Positions 30,822 through 39,209 of a stretch of 64,000 bases of DNA are shown piece by piece. The first letter of the stretch is position 1. Each line of letters begins with the position of its first letter. The stretch is from the NCBI GenBank assembly GCA_021820845.1, contig JAKADC010000007.1, positions 1 through 64,000 on the forward strand, written 5' to 3'. Origin of the DNA: Pseudomonadota bacterium. Its GTDB lineage: Bacteria; Pseudomonadota; Gammaproteobacteria; Burkholderiales; Thiobacillaceae. The translations under genes and the position numbers were made by a program. Under the pieces are notes generated by a model, which was not told the DNA's origin, did not search any database, and was given only the letters and a program-made list of their open reading frames with translations.

Positions 30822-32896
30822 GCGGCATGTACTCCGACAGGTGCATCCTTCTCCAGCGGCAGGCTGAGCCGGAAGCGGGTTCCACGCCCCGGCGTGCTGT
30901 CGACGTCGAGGTTTCCGCCCAGCGCGCGCAAGGTTTCGCGGCACTCGTAGGCGCCGATGCCCATGCCTGCGCCCTTGGTGGAGAAGAAGGGTTGGAACAG
31001 GCGGGTGCGGATGAACTCGTCGTCCATGCCGCAGCCCGTATCGGTGATTTCGATCATCGCCTGCCCGGCTTCCTCGAAGCCGCGTACGGTGACATGGCCG
31101 GTGGGCGGCGTCGCCTCCAGCGCATTTTGCAGCACGTGGCCGATCGCGCGGGTGAGCCGGTGGCGTTCCGCGCGAACGCGCAGCGAGCCGGGCGGCAGGT
31201 CCAGCGCCGGCCGCACCTTGAACGCCTGTTTGCTGGCGGCGGCGTCGCTGAGGACATCGGCGAGCGCCACCGACTGCACTTCCGCCGCCTCGCTGCCGCG
31301 ACGCAATTGCGACAGCACCTTGTTCATGCGGGCGACGGCGCTCTCCACAGTATCCAGCATGTCGGCCTGGAATTCCGGGTTGTGCCTGTGTTTTTCGGCG
31401 TTGGCGAGCAGCAGCGAGAGCTGGGCGACGAGGTTCTTCAAGTCGTGGATGACGAAGGTGGCCGTGCGGTTGAACGATTCGAACTGGCGCGCCACCATCA
31501 ACTGGTTGGAGGCGCGCATCTGCGCAAGGTGCGCGGCGGCCTGGCGGGACGCCACCTTGACCAGGTCGCTGACCTCCCAGTTGAACGTGACGTTGCCCAG
31601 AGAATGCTTGAGCACGACGAAGCCGAGCAATTCATCGTGCAGCATCAGCGGCACCACCAGCCAGGCGTCGCGGGCGTTGCGCAGCCACGCCGGCGTTTGC
31701 AGGTCGCGATAGAGATCGTGGCGCACCTCCATTTCGTCGAGATCCACCACCCATTGCTTGCCGGCGAGCCAGCGGATGAACACGGAGTCTGGCGGCTCCG
31801 TGCCCTGCAGGTCGGGCCAGTTCCAGTGGCTGGCCCGCCGGTAGCCGGCATTGCCCTCGCGCATCCACAGCGCGCCGCCATGGCTTTCGAGCAGACGCGC
31901 GAGCGCCTCGACCGCGCGTTCGCACATCTGCTCGCCGGGCTGGCCCTCGCTGAGCGTGCGCGTGAATTTGAGCCACTCTTCCCGGTAGTCGTAGCGATAG
32001 CTGAAGAAATGCTTGGACAGGAACACGCGCAGACGGGCGCGAAGGGTGCTGGAAAACATCAGCAGCACCAGCAGCATGGCCGCGGCAAAAATGAAGACCG
32101 TCTGCGCGACGGCACCCCACCCGCCGCCGAACAGGCGCAGGTAATAGGCCGTACCGGCCATCAGGACAAGGTACATGCCTGCCACCAGCAGGCTGGCGGT
32201 ATGGAACGCCATGCTGCGGGACAACCCTACCGGCACGGCCCACTGCGGGTTGCGGGCGGCGGAAACTGCGATCAGCGGCGTCACCAGGGCGGCCACGTAG
32301 CCGCGCGCGGCCCATAGCGGAGCGTCCATCGCGTTGACCAGCGCGGCGTTCGTGTAAAGGTAGAAATCGTAGACAAACAGTCCGCCGACCCCCAGGCATA
32401 GAAACTTGATGGCCCACCGGTCCTCCGGACGCGTGCCGCGGCAGACCTGTTCGATGAGCACCAGCCCCATGACGGTGAGGAGGACGAGCCCCAGATTGCC
32501 GGTCCACCGGGCGAGCACGGGCTGGTCCGGCGCGATGAAGGGATAGACGCTCGCGATGAGCAAGGCGGTGACGAGCGTGAGGCTGAAGAGGCGGACGAGC
32601 CGCAGCGGCGCCGGAAGGATCGCGTCGAAACGCAGGCGCAGGACATACAGCAGCAGCACGAGCCAGGCGCCGTTGCGCACCGTCTCGGCCGCGAGATCGA
32701 GGCGGGGTGGAAGCATGCCCAGCGCGATGAGAGCGGAGAACGCGCCCCACGCCGCGCTCAGCCCGGTCGCGAACACGAGCGGACGTCCCTGCGGACGACG
32801 CCGCCAGCTCGCGACGATCAGGCCGGACAGGCCGAGATAGGCAAGGGCCGCCAGCCCATAACCGACAGCGGCCAGAAGGAGCAGGATGTCAGGCAT
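30818..32896 (-). CDS. prsK: PEP-CTERM system sensor histidine kinase PrsK
   Basis: 692 residues from the ATG at 32896. The N-terminal third has about eight membrane helices. A GAF-like domain sits in the middle (about 320-470). The histidine box is VIHDLKNLVAQLS with H484, and the ATPase domain carries DTGCGM and GxGIGAYECRETL. It is the usual partner of PrsR, translated first with an ATGA overlap. The input signal is unknown. Confidence 0.92.
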   Translation of the reverse strand: MPDILLLLAAVGYGLAALAYLGLSGLIVASWRRRPQGRPLVFATGLSAAWGAFSALIALGMLPPRLDLAAETVRNGAWLVLLLYVLRLRFDAILPAPLRLVRLFSLTLVTALLIASVYPFIAPDQPVLARWTGNLGLVLLTVMGLVLIEQVCRGTRPEDRWAIKFLCLGVGGLFVYDFYLYTNAALVNAMDAPLWAARGYVAALVTPLIAVSAARNPQWAVPVGLSRSMAFHTASLLVAGMYLVLMAGTAYYLRLFGGGWGAVAQTVFIFAAAMLLVLLMFSSTLRARLRVFLSKHFFSYRYDYREEWLKFTRTLSEGQPGEQMCERAVEALARLLESHGGALWMREGNAGYRRASHWNWPDLQGTEPPDSVFIRWLAGKQWVVDLDEMEVRHDLYRDLQTPAWLRNARDAWLVVPLMLHDELLGFVVLKHSLGNVTFNWEVSDLVKVASRQAAAHLAQMRASNQLMVARQFESFNRTATFVIHDLKNLVAQLSLLLANAEKHRHNPEFQADMLDTVESAVARMNKVLSQLRRGSEAAEVQSVALADVLSDAAASKQAFKVRPALDLPPGSLRVRAERHRLTRAIGHVLQNALEATPPTGHVTVRGFEEAGQAMIEITDTGCGMDDEFIRTRLFQPFFSTKGAGMGIGAYECRETLRALGGNLDVDSTPGRGTRFRLSLPLEKDAPVGVHAA

Positions 32897-33103
32897 GGTC
32901 GGCTCCGGGAATGCGCGCGTCGAGCGCACGGTCGTTGCTGCATGATACGGCTTGTGAGGTCCGGGACGGGATCATGGAGTCGGCAGGCAGTGGTTCTCGA
33001 CCTCATCGATAACGTGACGGCGCGCAGGTCCGCGCCGCCCATACGGGCGCGGGCGTCGCGTGCCCCGGGGCGGGGGCAGGCACCGCCTCAGCGACGAAAA
33101 TGC

Positions 33104-33679
33104 TCAAACGAGCGTCTTGGCCTGCGGAAGGCGCAAGCGCCGCGGGCTGCCGTCGGCTTGCAGACGCTTCATGTTGCGCAATTCGGCTGCGGGATAGACG
33201 ACGAGGTCGAGCCGCGCGCGCGGGTCGTCGATCATGAAGCGCGGATAGATCCTGCCCTGGTTGTCGGGCGTCCGGAACTCGCCGGCCTGGTAGGCCGAAG
33301 CGAGGCGCATGAGCAAAAATTCGACATCCTTCTGGTTGTCGGTAAAGAGTTGCAGGTTGATGTCGGTGTGCGGGCCGGCCGTGCCGTTCAGCACGGGGCC
33401 GGTGAGATGCGGATCGAAATCCGCGAGCCGCTCCATGTATTCGATCGCGGTCTGGCGCAACAGCGCCAGATGCGCGCGCGTCTCGTCGGCCTGGTAGATC
33501 GCCTGGTAGCTGCGCAGCGCGTCCTCGACCTGCTGGTTGTCAGGCAGGTTGCCGCTGTCGGGCGCGCCGAGCTGGCGCGCGGCTTTGCGCTTGGCGGTCC
33601 CGTAATCGAGGCTGCCGTCTTCGGCCAGGATGCGCGCCGCCGCGTGGGCGATGCGGCGACGCATGTCCTGGTGTTTCAT
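33104..33679 (-). CDS. Conserved protein of unknown function, possible nucleotidyltransferase fold
   Basis: 191 residues from the ATG at 33679, overlapping the mrcA stop (ATGA). The N-terminal half is helical and basic (MRRRIAHAAARILAEDG, TAKRKAARQLG), with a long helix near 50-80. The middle reads FDPHLTGPVLNGTAGPHTDI and then NLQLFTDNQKDVEFLL. This resembles the G-[ST]-x(n)-D-x-D core of minimal nucleotidyltransferases, but I cannot confirm the catalytic acids. Similar proteins are sometimes mislabelled as a Mur ligase. Its coupling to PBP1A suggests a cell-wall link, which is inference. Confidence 0.7.
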   Translation of the reverse strand: MKHQDMRRRIAHAAARILAEDGSLDYGTAKRKAARQLGAPDSGNLPDNQQVEDALRSYQAIYQADETRAHLALLRQTAIEYMERLADFDPHLTGPVLNGTAGPHTDINLQLFTDNQKDVEFLLMRLASAYQAGEFRTPDNQGRIYPRFMIDDPRARLDLVVYPAAELRNMKRLQADGSPRRLRLPQAKTLV

Positions 33680-36060
33680 GGCGTCGCTCCGGGGAATGCG
33701 GGTTCGGGCGCCGCCGGCGCCACCGGCGCCGCGGGCGCGTCGCTTCCGTCGCCCCATTGCGCGGGCGCCGCGTCGGGCGGCGGGAATTCCTGGTAGAAAT
33801 GTTCCGCCATCCCGGTCGAGGCCGTGCCGAAGATTTTCCCCAGAAACTCGCCGACCAGCGTGTCAGGCATGCGCGTTCCCGTATCCGGATCGATATTCAC
33901 GGTGATGATGCCGGGCGGCATCGGCCAGCCTTTCTGCGGCATGGTCTTCAGCGTCGGCCCCATGAAGCTCATCCAGATCGGCAACGCCGACTGGGCGCCC
34001 GTTTCGCGCCGGCCGAGCGAGCGCGGCTGGTCGTAGCCCATCCAGGTGATGGCGACCAGGTCGGGCGTATACCCGGCGAACCAGGTGTCGCGCGCGTCAT
34101 TGGTCGTGCCGGTCTTGCCGGCGATGTCGCTGCGGCCCAGCTGGGCGGCGCGCGCGCCGGTTCCGTAGCGCACCACGTCCTGCATCATGCTCGTCATCAG
34201 CCAGGCGTTGCGCGGGTCGATCACGCGCGGCGCGCTGCGTCCGGCGATTTGCGGCCGCGCTTCCATGAGCAGGCGGTCATCCTTGTCGTAGACCTTGTCG
34301 ATCAGGTAGGGCTTGACGCTGAAGCCGCCGTTGGCGAACACGCCGTAGGCCGCCGCGAGTTGCAGCGGCGTGACGCTGCCCGCGCCGAGGGCCATCGTGA
34401 GATAAGGCGGGTGGCGCGCCGGGTCGAAGCCGAAGCGGCGGATGTAGTCGCGCGCGTAGTTCGGGCCGATCCCCTGCAGGATGCGTATCGACACCAGGTT
34501 GAGCGACTTGGTCAGCGCGACGCGCATGCGCACCGGGCCGCTGATCTCGCCGTCGTAGTTCTGGGGCTCCCAGGCGGTGCCGCCGGCCTCTTCGGCGCTC
34601 AGGGTCAGCGGCATGTTGTCGATCATGCTGGCCGGCGTATAGCCCTTTTCCAGCGCGGCGGAATAGATGAAGGGCTTGAAGCTCGAACCCGGCTGGCGCC
34701 AGGCCTGCGTCACCCGGTTGAATTTGTTGTGGTGGAAATCGAACCCGCCGACCAGCGCGGTGATGGCGCCGTCGCTCGGGCTCAGCGCGACCAGCGCGGC
34801 TTCCACTTCGGGTAGCTGCACGAGCCGCCAGCTCTTGCCCGTCGCCTGTACGCGCACCACGGCGCCGGGACCGAGGCGGCGGCCTTTTTTGGTGTGCGCC
34901 CAGTTGGCGACCCATTTGAGCGACCCGCCCGCGATGTCGACCACGGTGTCGTCGGCGAGCCGCGCGCGGATCAGCTTGGGGCTCGCCGCCACCACGATCG
35001 CCGGCTGCATGTCGTTGACGGGGCCGAGCTCCTCCAGCGTGGACGCGATCGCGGCCTCGCGTTGGGCCTTGTCGGCCGGCAGCGAGACCTCCTTCTCGGG
35101 GCCGCGATAACCGTGGCGCTGGTCATAGTCGGCGATCCCTTGCCAGACCGCGACGTCGGCGGCCGCCTGCTGCGCGCGCCGCAGGGTCGTGACCGCCTTG
35201 TATCCCGAGCTGTAGATGGATTCGCCGTATTTCTCGAAAAGCGCCTGGCGCACCATTTCGGCCGCATAGTCGGCCGATACGTCGGTTTCCTGCCGGGTCT
35301 GGCGAATGACCAGTTTCTGTTTGACGGCAGCCTGCCAGGTCGCCTGGTCGATGAACTTGAGCGCGCGCATGCGTCCGAGGACGTATTCCTGGCGTGCCTT
35401 GGCGCGCGGGAAGTTGACCACCGGGTTATAGCGCGAGGGCGCCTTCGGCAATCCGGCGAGCATGGCGAACTCGGCCAGCGACAACTCGCGCATCGGCTTG
35501 CCGAAGTAGGTCCGGGCGGCGGCCTCGAAGCCGTAGGCGCGTTGCCCCAGGTAGATCTGGTTCAGATACAGCTCGAGGATCTTGTCCTTCGACAGGCTGT
35601 GCTCGATCTTCATCGCCAGCATGGCTTCGGACAGCTTGCGCGTGAAGGTCTTTTCGTTCGACAGGAAAAAGTTGCGCGCCACCTGCATCGTGATCGTAGA
35701 GGCGCCTTCCTTGGCCCCGCCCGACACGAGGTTCGCGATCGCCGCGCGCATGATGCCCATCGTGTCGATGCCGCCATGCTCGTAGAAGCGTTCGTCCTCC
35801 GCCGCGATGATCGCCTGCTTCATGTAGGCCGGGACCTTCTCGATGGGAATGAACGCCCGGCGTTCCTCGCCGAATTCGCCGATCAGGGCGCCGTCAGCCG
35901 TGTAGACGCGCAGCGGAAGCTTCGGCCGGTAGTCCGTCAGCGCCTCCAGCGGAGGCAGGTTGGGGTAGATCAATGCGGCCGCCAGGCCGGCCAGAGCCGT
36001 GCCGACGACGCCGAGGCTGACGATCAGTGCCAGCGCGTAATGCCACCATTTCGAAAACAT
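33676..36060 (-). CDS. mrcA: Penicillin-binding protein 1A (class A, bifunctional)
   Basis: 794 residues from the ATG at 36060, which has AGGAA 5 bases upstream. A cytoplasmic start and membrane anchor (ALALIVSLGVVGTALAG) precede the GT51 transglycosylase (AAEDERFYEHGG, ITMQVARNFFLS, KILELYLNQIYLG). An OB-like insertion comes next, and then the transpeptidase with SSFKPF (SxxK), SLN, and AGKTGTTND. It polymerises and cross-links peptidoglycan in the periplasm. An in-frame ATG nine codons upstream is possible. The leader from the TATAAT box is about 180 bases. Confidence 0.97.
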   Translation of the reverse strand: MFSKWWHYALALIVSLGVVGTALAGLAAALIYPNLPPLEALTDYRPKLPLRVYTADGALIGEFGEERRAFIPIEKVPAYMKQAIIAAEDERFYEHGGIDTMGIMRAAIANLVSGGAKEGASTITMQVARNFFLSNEKTFTRKLSEAMLAMKIEHSLSKDKILELYLNQIYLGQRAYGFEAAARTYFGKPMRELSLAEFAMLAGLPKAPSRYNPVVNFPRAKARQEYVLGRMRALKFIDQATWQAAVKQKLVIRQTRQETDVSADYAAEMVRQALFEKYGESIYSSGYKAVTTLRRAQQAAADVAVWQGIADYDQRHGYRGPEKEVSLPADKAQREAAIASTLEELGPVNDMQPAIVVAASPKLIRARLADDTVVDIAGGSLKWVANWAHTKKGRRLGPGAVVRVQATGKSWRLVQLPEVEAALVALSPSDGAITALVGGFDFHHNKFNRVTQAWRQPGSSFKPFIYSAALEKGYTPASMIDNMPLTLSAEEAGGTAWEPQNYDGEISGPVRMRVALTKSLNLVSIRILQGIGPNYARDYIRRFGFDPARHPPYLTMALGAGSVTPLQLAAAYGVFANGGFSVKPYLIDKVYDKDDRLLMEARPQIAGRSAPRVIDPRNAWLMTSMMQDVVRYGTGARAAQLGRSDIAGKTGTTNDARDTWFAGYTPDLVAITWMGYDQPRSLGRRETGAQSALPIWMSFMGPTLKTMPQKGWPMPPGIITVNIDPDTGTRMPDTLVGEFLGKIFGTASTGMAEHFYQEFPPPDAAPAQWGDGSDAPAAPVAPAAPEPAFPGATP

Positions 36061-36273
36061 CCGGTTCCTAACTCCAAGAAAACGCACAAGCCGGGGACAG
36101 CCCTTCCGCGCCGGGCAGCCGGGGCGGGTGCGCCGCCTCGGTGTCCGGCCAGCACGGTCGTCCGTCCGTCGCGAAGTGTACTTGCCTGCGACGCCTCGCG
36201 GACGCGTCGGCCGTATCGGCTGCCGGGGGGTGGCTAAAGTTTCCGGCGATTATAGGCGTTAGTGGTGTTGGAA

Positions 36274-36293
36274 ATTGGACACAGGTGTTCAAT
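36274..36293. promoter_or_regulatory. Candidate operator between mrcA and pilM
   Basis: ATTGGACAC and GTGTTCAAT are reverse complements with one mismatch around a 2-base centre. The site is 20-45 bases upstream of the mrcA -10 box and about 40 bases upstream of the pilM -35 box, a suitable place for a regulator of both genes. No known regulator site was recognised. Confidence 0.4.
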
Positions 36294-36334
36294 TCTGGTG
36301 ATTTGGCAAGAAAAAAACTGTTAAAAACCGGGTG

Positions 36335-36364
36335 TTGTTGCTAGCATTTAAAAAAAAATATAAC
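36335..36364 (+). promoter_or_regulatory. Sigma-70-like promoter of pilMNOPQ
   Basis: TTGTTG (36335-36340) and TATAAC (36359-36364) are separated by 18 bases, including a run of A residues. Transcription would begin near 36371, about 30 bases before the TTG start of pilM. Confidence 0.6.
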
Positions 36365-36401
36365 AAAAAGCTACAACCCACAGAAGTGTAAAGGAAAACT
36401 C

Positions 36402-37490
36402 TTGCACCTGAATATCGATCTGGACTGGCTGTCCGCGAAGGGCCTGCCTGTTCTCGGACTCGACATCAGCACGACCGCCGTCAAGCTGGTCGAGCTGTCC
36501 GATGCCGGGAAGGGCATGTTGCGCGTGGAACGCTACGTTATCGAGCCTCTGCCCAAGGACGCCGTGACCGACAGCAACATCACCAACCTCGACCAGGTGG
36601 CCGATGTCCTGCGCACCGCGTGGAAGAACCTCGGAACGCGAATCAAGAACGTCGCGCTGGCGTTGCCGTCATCGGCCGTCATCACGAAGAAAATCCTCGC
36701 ACCCGCCAGCCTCAAGGGCATCGATCTGGAAAACCAGGTGGAGGCCGAGGCCAACCAGGTCATTCCTTTCTCGCTCGACGAGGTGAACCTGGATTTCCAG
36801 GTGCTCGGCCCCTCGTCCGGCAGCCCCGACGACGTGCAGGTTCTGCTCGCGGCGGCGCGCAAGGAAAAGGTCGAGGACCGGGTCGCGGCCGTGGAGGCGG
36901 CCGGGCTCAAGGCGCTGATCATGGACGTCGAGTCGTTTGCCACGCAGAGCGCCTATGAGCAGATCGCCCACCTGCTGCCGAACGGCGGCGCCGGGCAGAC
37001 GGTCGCGATCATCGACATCGGTGCGCAGAACATGCACATCAACATCCTCAACGACAACGAGTCGGTTTATCTGCGCGAACACGGATTCGGCGGCAGTCAG
37101 CTCAACAACGAGATCTCGCGCCGTTACGGCATGACGGGCGAGGAAGCCGAGAACGCCAAGCGCAAGGGCACGCTGCCCGAAAGCTACGACGTCGAGGTGC
37201 TGCAGCCCTACAGCGAAACGCTCGCGATGGAAATCGCCCGCGCCCTGCAGCTTTTCACCACCTCGACCCAGTACCGCAAGGTCGATCACATTCTGCTCGC
37301 CGGGGGCGGCGCCATGATCCCCGGCATCGACGAGGTCGTCGCCCAGCGCACCGGCACGCCGGCGATGCTCGCCAACCCATTCGCCAACATGGCGGTCGGT
37401 CCCAAAATTCGGCCGCAGGCGTTGACCGCCGATGCGCCTTCCCTGTTCGTCGCTTGCGGCCTCGCCATGCGGAGGTTTGACCCACAATGA
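36402..37490 (+). CDS. pilM: Type IV pilus inner-membrane platform protein PilM
   Basis: 362 residues from a TTG with an AAGGAA site 5-6 bases upstream. It has an actin-like (FtsA/MreB) fold: phosphate loop GLDISTTAVKLVEL near residue 19, IIDIGAQNMHINIL near 203, and LLAGGGAMIPGID near 300. It is cytoplasmic and recruits the PilN/PilO dimer, linking the motor to the pilus alignment complex. It is first of the five-gene pilMNOPQ operon, and its stop overlaps pilN by ATGA. Confidence 0.96.
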   Translation: MHLNIDLDWLSAKGLPVLGLDISTTAVKLVELSDAGKGMLRVERYVIEPLPKDAVTDSNITNLDQVADVLRTAWKNLGTRIKNVALALPSSAVITKKILAPASLKGIDLENQVEAEANQVIPFSLDEVNLDFQVLGPSSGSPDDVQVLLAAARKEKVEDRVAAVEAAGLKALIMDVESFATQSAYEQIAHLLPNGGAGQTVAIIDIGAQNMHINILNDNESVYLREHGFGGSQLNNEISRRYGMTGEEAENAKRKGTLPESYDVEVLQPYSETLAMEIARALQLFTTSTQYRKVDHILLAGGGAMIPGIDEVVAQRTGTPAMLANPFANMAVGPKIRPQALTADAPSLFVACGLAMRRFDPQ

Positions 37491-38065
37491 TCCGCATCAA
37501 CCTGCTCCCCCACCGGGAACTCGCGCGCGCCGCACGGCGGCGCCAGTTCACTATCCTGCTCGGCATGGCCGTTGCGGCAGGCATTGTCGTCGTCCTTCTC
37601 GGGCACACCGTGATCGCCGCGCGGCAGTCGACCCAGGAAGCGCGCAACGCGTACCTGCAGCAGGAAATCGCCAAGCTCGACAGCCAGATCGGCGAAATCA
37701 AGAAGATCCGCGAAGAGACCCGCGCGTTGCTCGAGCGCAAACAGGTCGTCGAGACCCTGCAATCCAACCGCACCGAGGTCGTTCATCTATTCGACCAGTT
37801 GATCCGCCTGCTGCCCGACGGGCTCTATCTCAAGTCCTTCAAGCAGGTCGGCGACGTCATCACCCTCAGCGGCTACACCCAGTCGAGCGCGCGCGTTTCC
37901 ACGCTGATGCGGAACCTCGATGGCTCGCCGTGGTTCGAGGCGCCGGCCCTCGTCGAGATCAAGGCAGCCACCGTGAACAACCTGCGCGCCAACGAGTTCG
38001 TGCTGACCGTCAAGCAGACGCATCAGAAACCGGACGACACGAATGAAAAGGGGGGCAAGGCATGA
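37487..38065 (+). CDS. pilN: Type IV pilus assembly protein PilN
   Basis: 192 residues. The conserved N-terminal peptide MIRINLLPHRE binds PilM. One membrane helix (FTILLGMAVAAGIVVVLLG) and a periplasmic coiled coil and ferredoxin-like domain follow. It pairs with PilO in the alignment complex. Four-base overlaps at both ends indicate coupled translation. Confidence 0.95.
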   Translation: MIRINLLPHRELARAARRRQFTILLGMAVAAGIVVVLLGHTVIAARQSTQEARNAYLQQEIAKLDSQIGEIKKIREETRALLERKQVVETLQSNRTEVVHLFDQLIRLLPDGLYLKSFKQVGDVITLSGYTQSSARVSTLMRNLDGSPWFEAPALVEIKAATVNNLRANEFVLTVKQTHQKPDDTNEKGGKA

Positions 38066-38682
38066 CGCTCGACGACCTCAATAGTCTCGACCTGAAAACG
38101 CTTGCCGACTGGCCCCTGCCGAGCAAGCTCGTCGCGCTGACGCTGTTGAGCGTGGCGATCGTGCTCGCCGGCTGGTGGTTCGACTGGCGCGACGGCATGG
38201 CCTCGCTCGACGTCGCCAAGCAGAAGGAGACCGAACTGCGCGGCGTGTTCGTCACCAAGAAAAACCAGGCCATCAATCTGGAGGCCTACCAAAAGCAACT
38301 GGTCGACATCAAGCAGGCGTTCGGCGCGCTGTTGAAGCAGCTGCCGAACAAGCAGGAAATGGATGCGCTGATCACGGACGTCAACCAGGCGGGCCTGGGA
38401 CGCGGACTGCAGTTCGACCTCTTCAAGCCCGAGGCCGAAACCGTCTCCGAGTTCTATGCCGAGACACCGATCCGCGTCAAGGTGACCGGGGGATATCACG
38501 ACATCGCCGCCTTCGTCAGCGACGTGTCCAAGCTGCCGCGCATCGTGACTTTGCACGACATTTCCATGGAACCCGCCAAGGACGGCGTGCTGAACATGGA
38601 CGCGACCGTCAAGACCTACCGCTATCTGGACGAGGATGAAGTCATCGCCCGGAAGCAAAAAGCCAAGGAGCAAAAGAAATGA
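38062..38682 (+). CDS. pilO: Type IV pilus assembly protein PilO
   Basis: 206 residues. A cytoplasmic start of about 30 residues leads to a membrane helix (LVALTLLSVAIVLAGWWF), a coiled coil, and a periplasmic domain (TPIRVKVTGGYHDIAAFVSD) typical of PilO. It forms a heterodimer with PilN and bridges to PilP. ATGA overlaps on both sides. Confidence 0.95.
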   Translation: MTLDDLNSLDLKTLADWPLPSKLVALTLLSVAIVLAGWWFDWRDGMASLDVAKQKETELRGVFVTKKNQAINLEAYQKQLVDIKQAFGALLKQLPNKQEMDALITDVNQAGLGRGLQFDLFKPEAETVSEFYAETPIRVKVTGGYHDIAAFVSDVSKLPRIVTLHDISMEPAKDGVLNMDATVKTYRYLDEDEVIARKQKAKEQKK

Positions 38683-39179
38683 AGCGCCTGGCCATGCTAT
38701 TGATCGTCACCGGCTTGAGCGGCTGCGGCGGCGGCGACATGGACGACCTGCATCGATTCGTCGCCGAAACCGGCAAGGACATGCAGGGAAAGATCGAGCC
38801 GTTGCCGGAAGTGAAGCCATACGAGGCGTTCACCTACAACGCCTTCGACCTGCCCGACCCCTTCAAGCCGAGAAAGCTCTCGACGCGCGGCGGCGGCGGA
38901 CTGCTGGCGCCCGATCTGAATCGCCCGAAAGAGCCGCTTGAGGCGTTCTCGCTGGAGACGTTGAAAATGGTGGGGGTGCTGTCCCGGAAGGGGGTGATCC
39001 AGGCCGTGATCAAGACGCCGGACAATGCCGTCTATCACGTCAGGAAAGGCAATTACGTGGGCCAGAACTTCGGCCTCGTCACGCAAATCACCGACAGCAA
39101 GGTGACGCTGCGTGAGATTGTCCAGGATAGCGCCGGGGACTGGTCTGAGCGCACCAGCACCCTGAATTTGCAAGAGTGA
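38679..39179 (+). CDS. pilP: Type IV pilus lipoprotein PilP
   Basis: 166 residues. The signal ends in a lipobox (GLSGC, acyl-Cys17). A flexible segment contains the conserved YEAFTYNAFDLPDPF region, and a beta-sandwich homology domain begins around LEAFSLETLKMVGVL. It is attached to the inner membrane and connects PilNO to the secretin PilQ. Confidence 0.95.
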   Translation: MKRLAMLLIVTGLSGCGGGDMDDLHRFVAETGKDMQGKIEPLPEVKPYEAFTYNAFDLPDPFKPRKLSTRGGGGLLAPDLNRPKEPLEAFSLETLKMVGVLSRKGVIQAVIKTPDNAVYHVRKGNYVGQNFGLVTQITDSKVTLREIVQDSAGDWSERTSTLNLQE

Positions 39180-39209
39180 TTCGCAGTACTGAATTCCAAA
39201 GAGGCTGAC

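Larger units (their letters stand above)
36061..36401. other. Divergent intergenic region mrcA / pilM (341 bases)
   Basis: No coding region is visible. The half near mrcA is GC-rich; the half near pilM is strikingly AT-rich (about 36296-36400). It carries a TATAAT -10 box for mrcA at 36254-36249 (minus strand) with a poor -35, an inverted repeat at 36274-36293, and a good promoter for pilM at 36335-36364. Confidence 0.7.
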
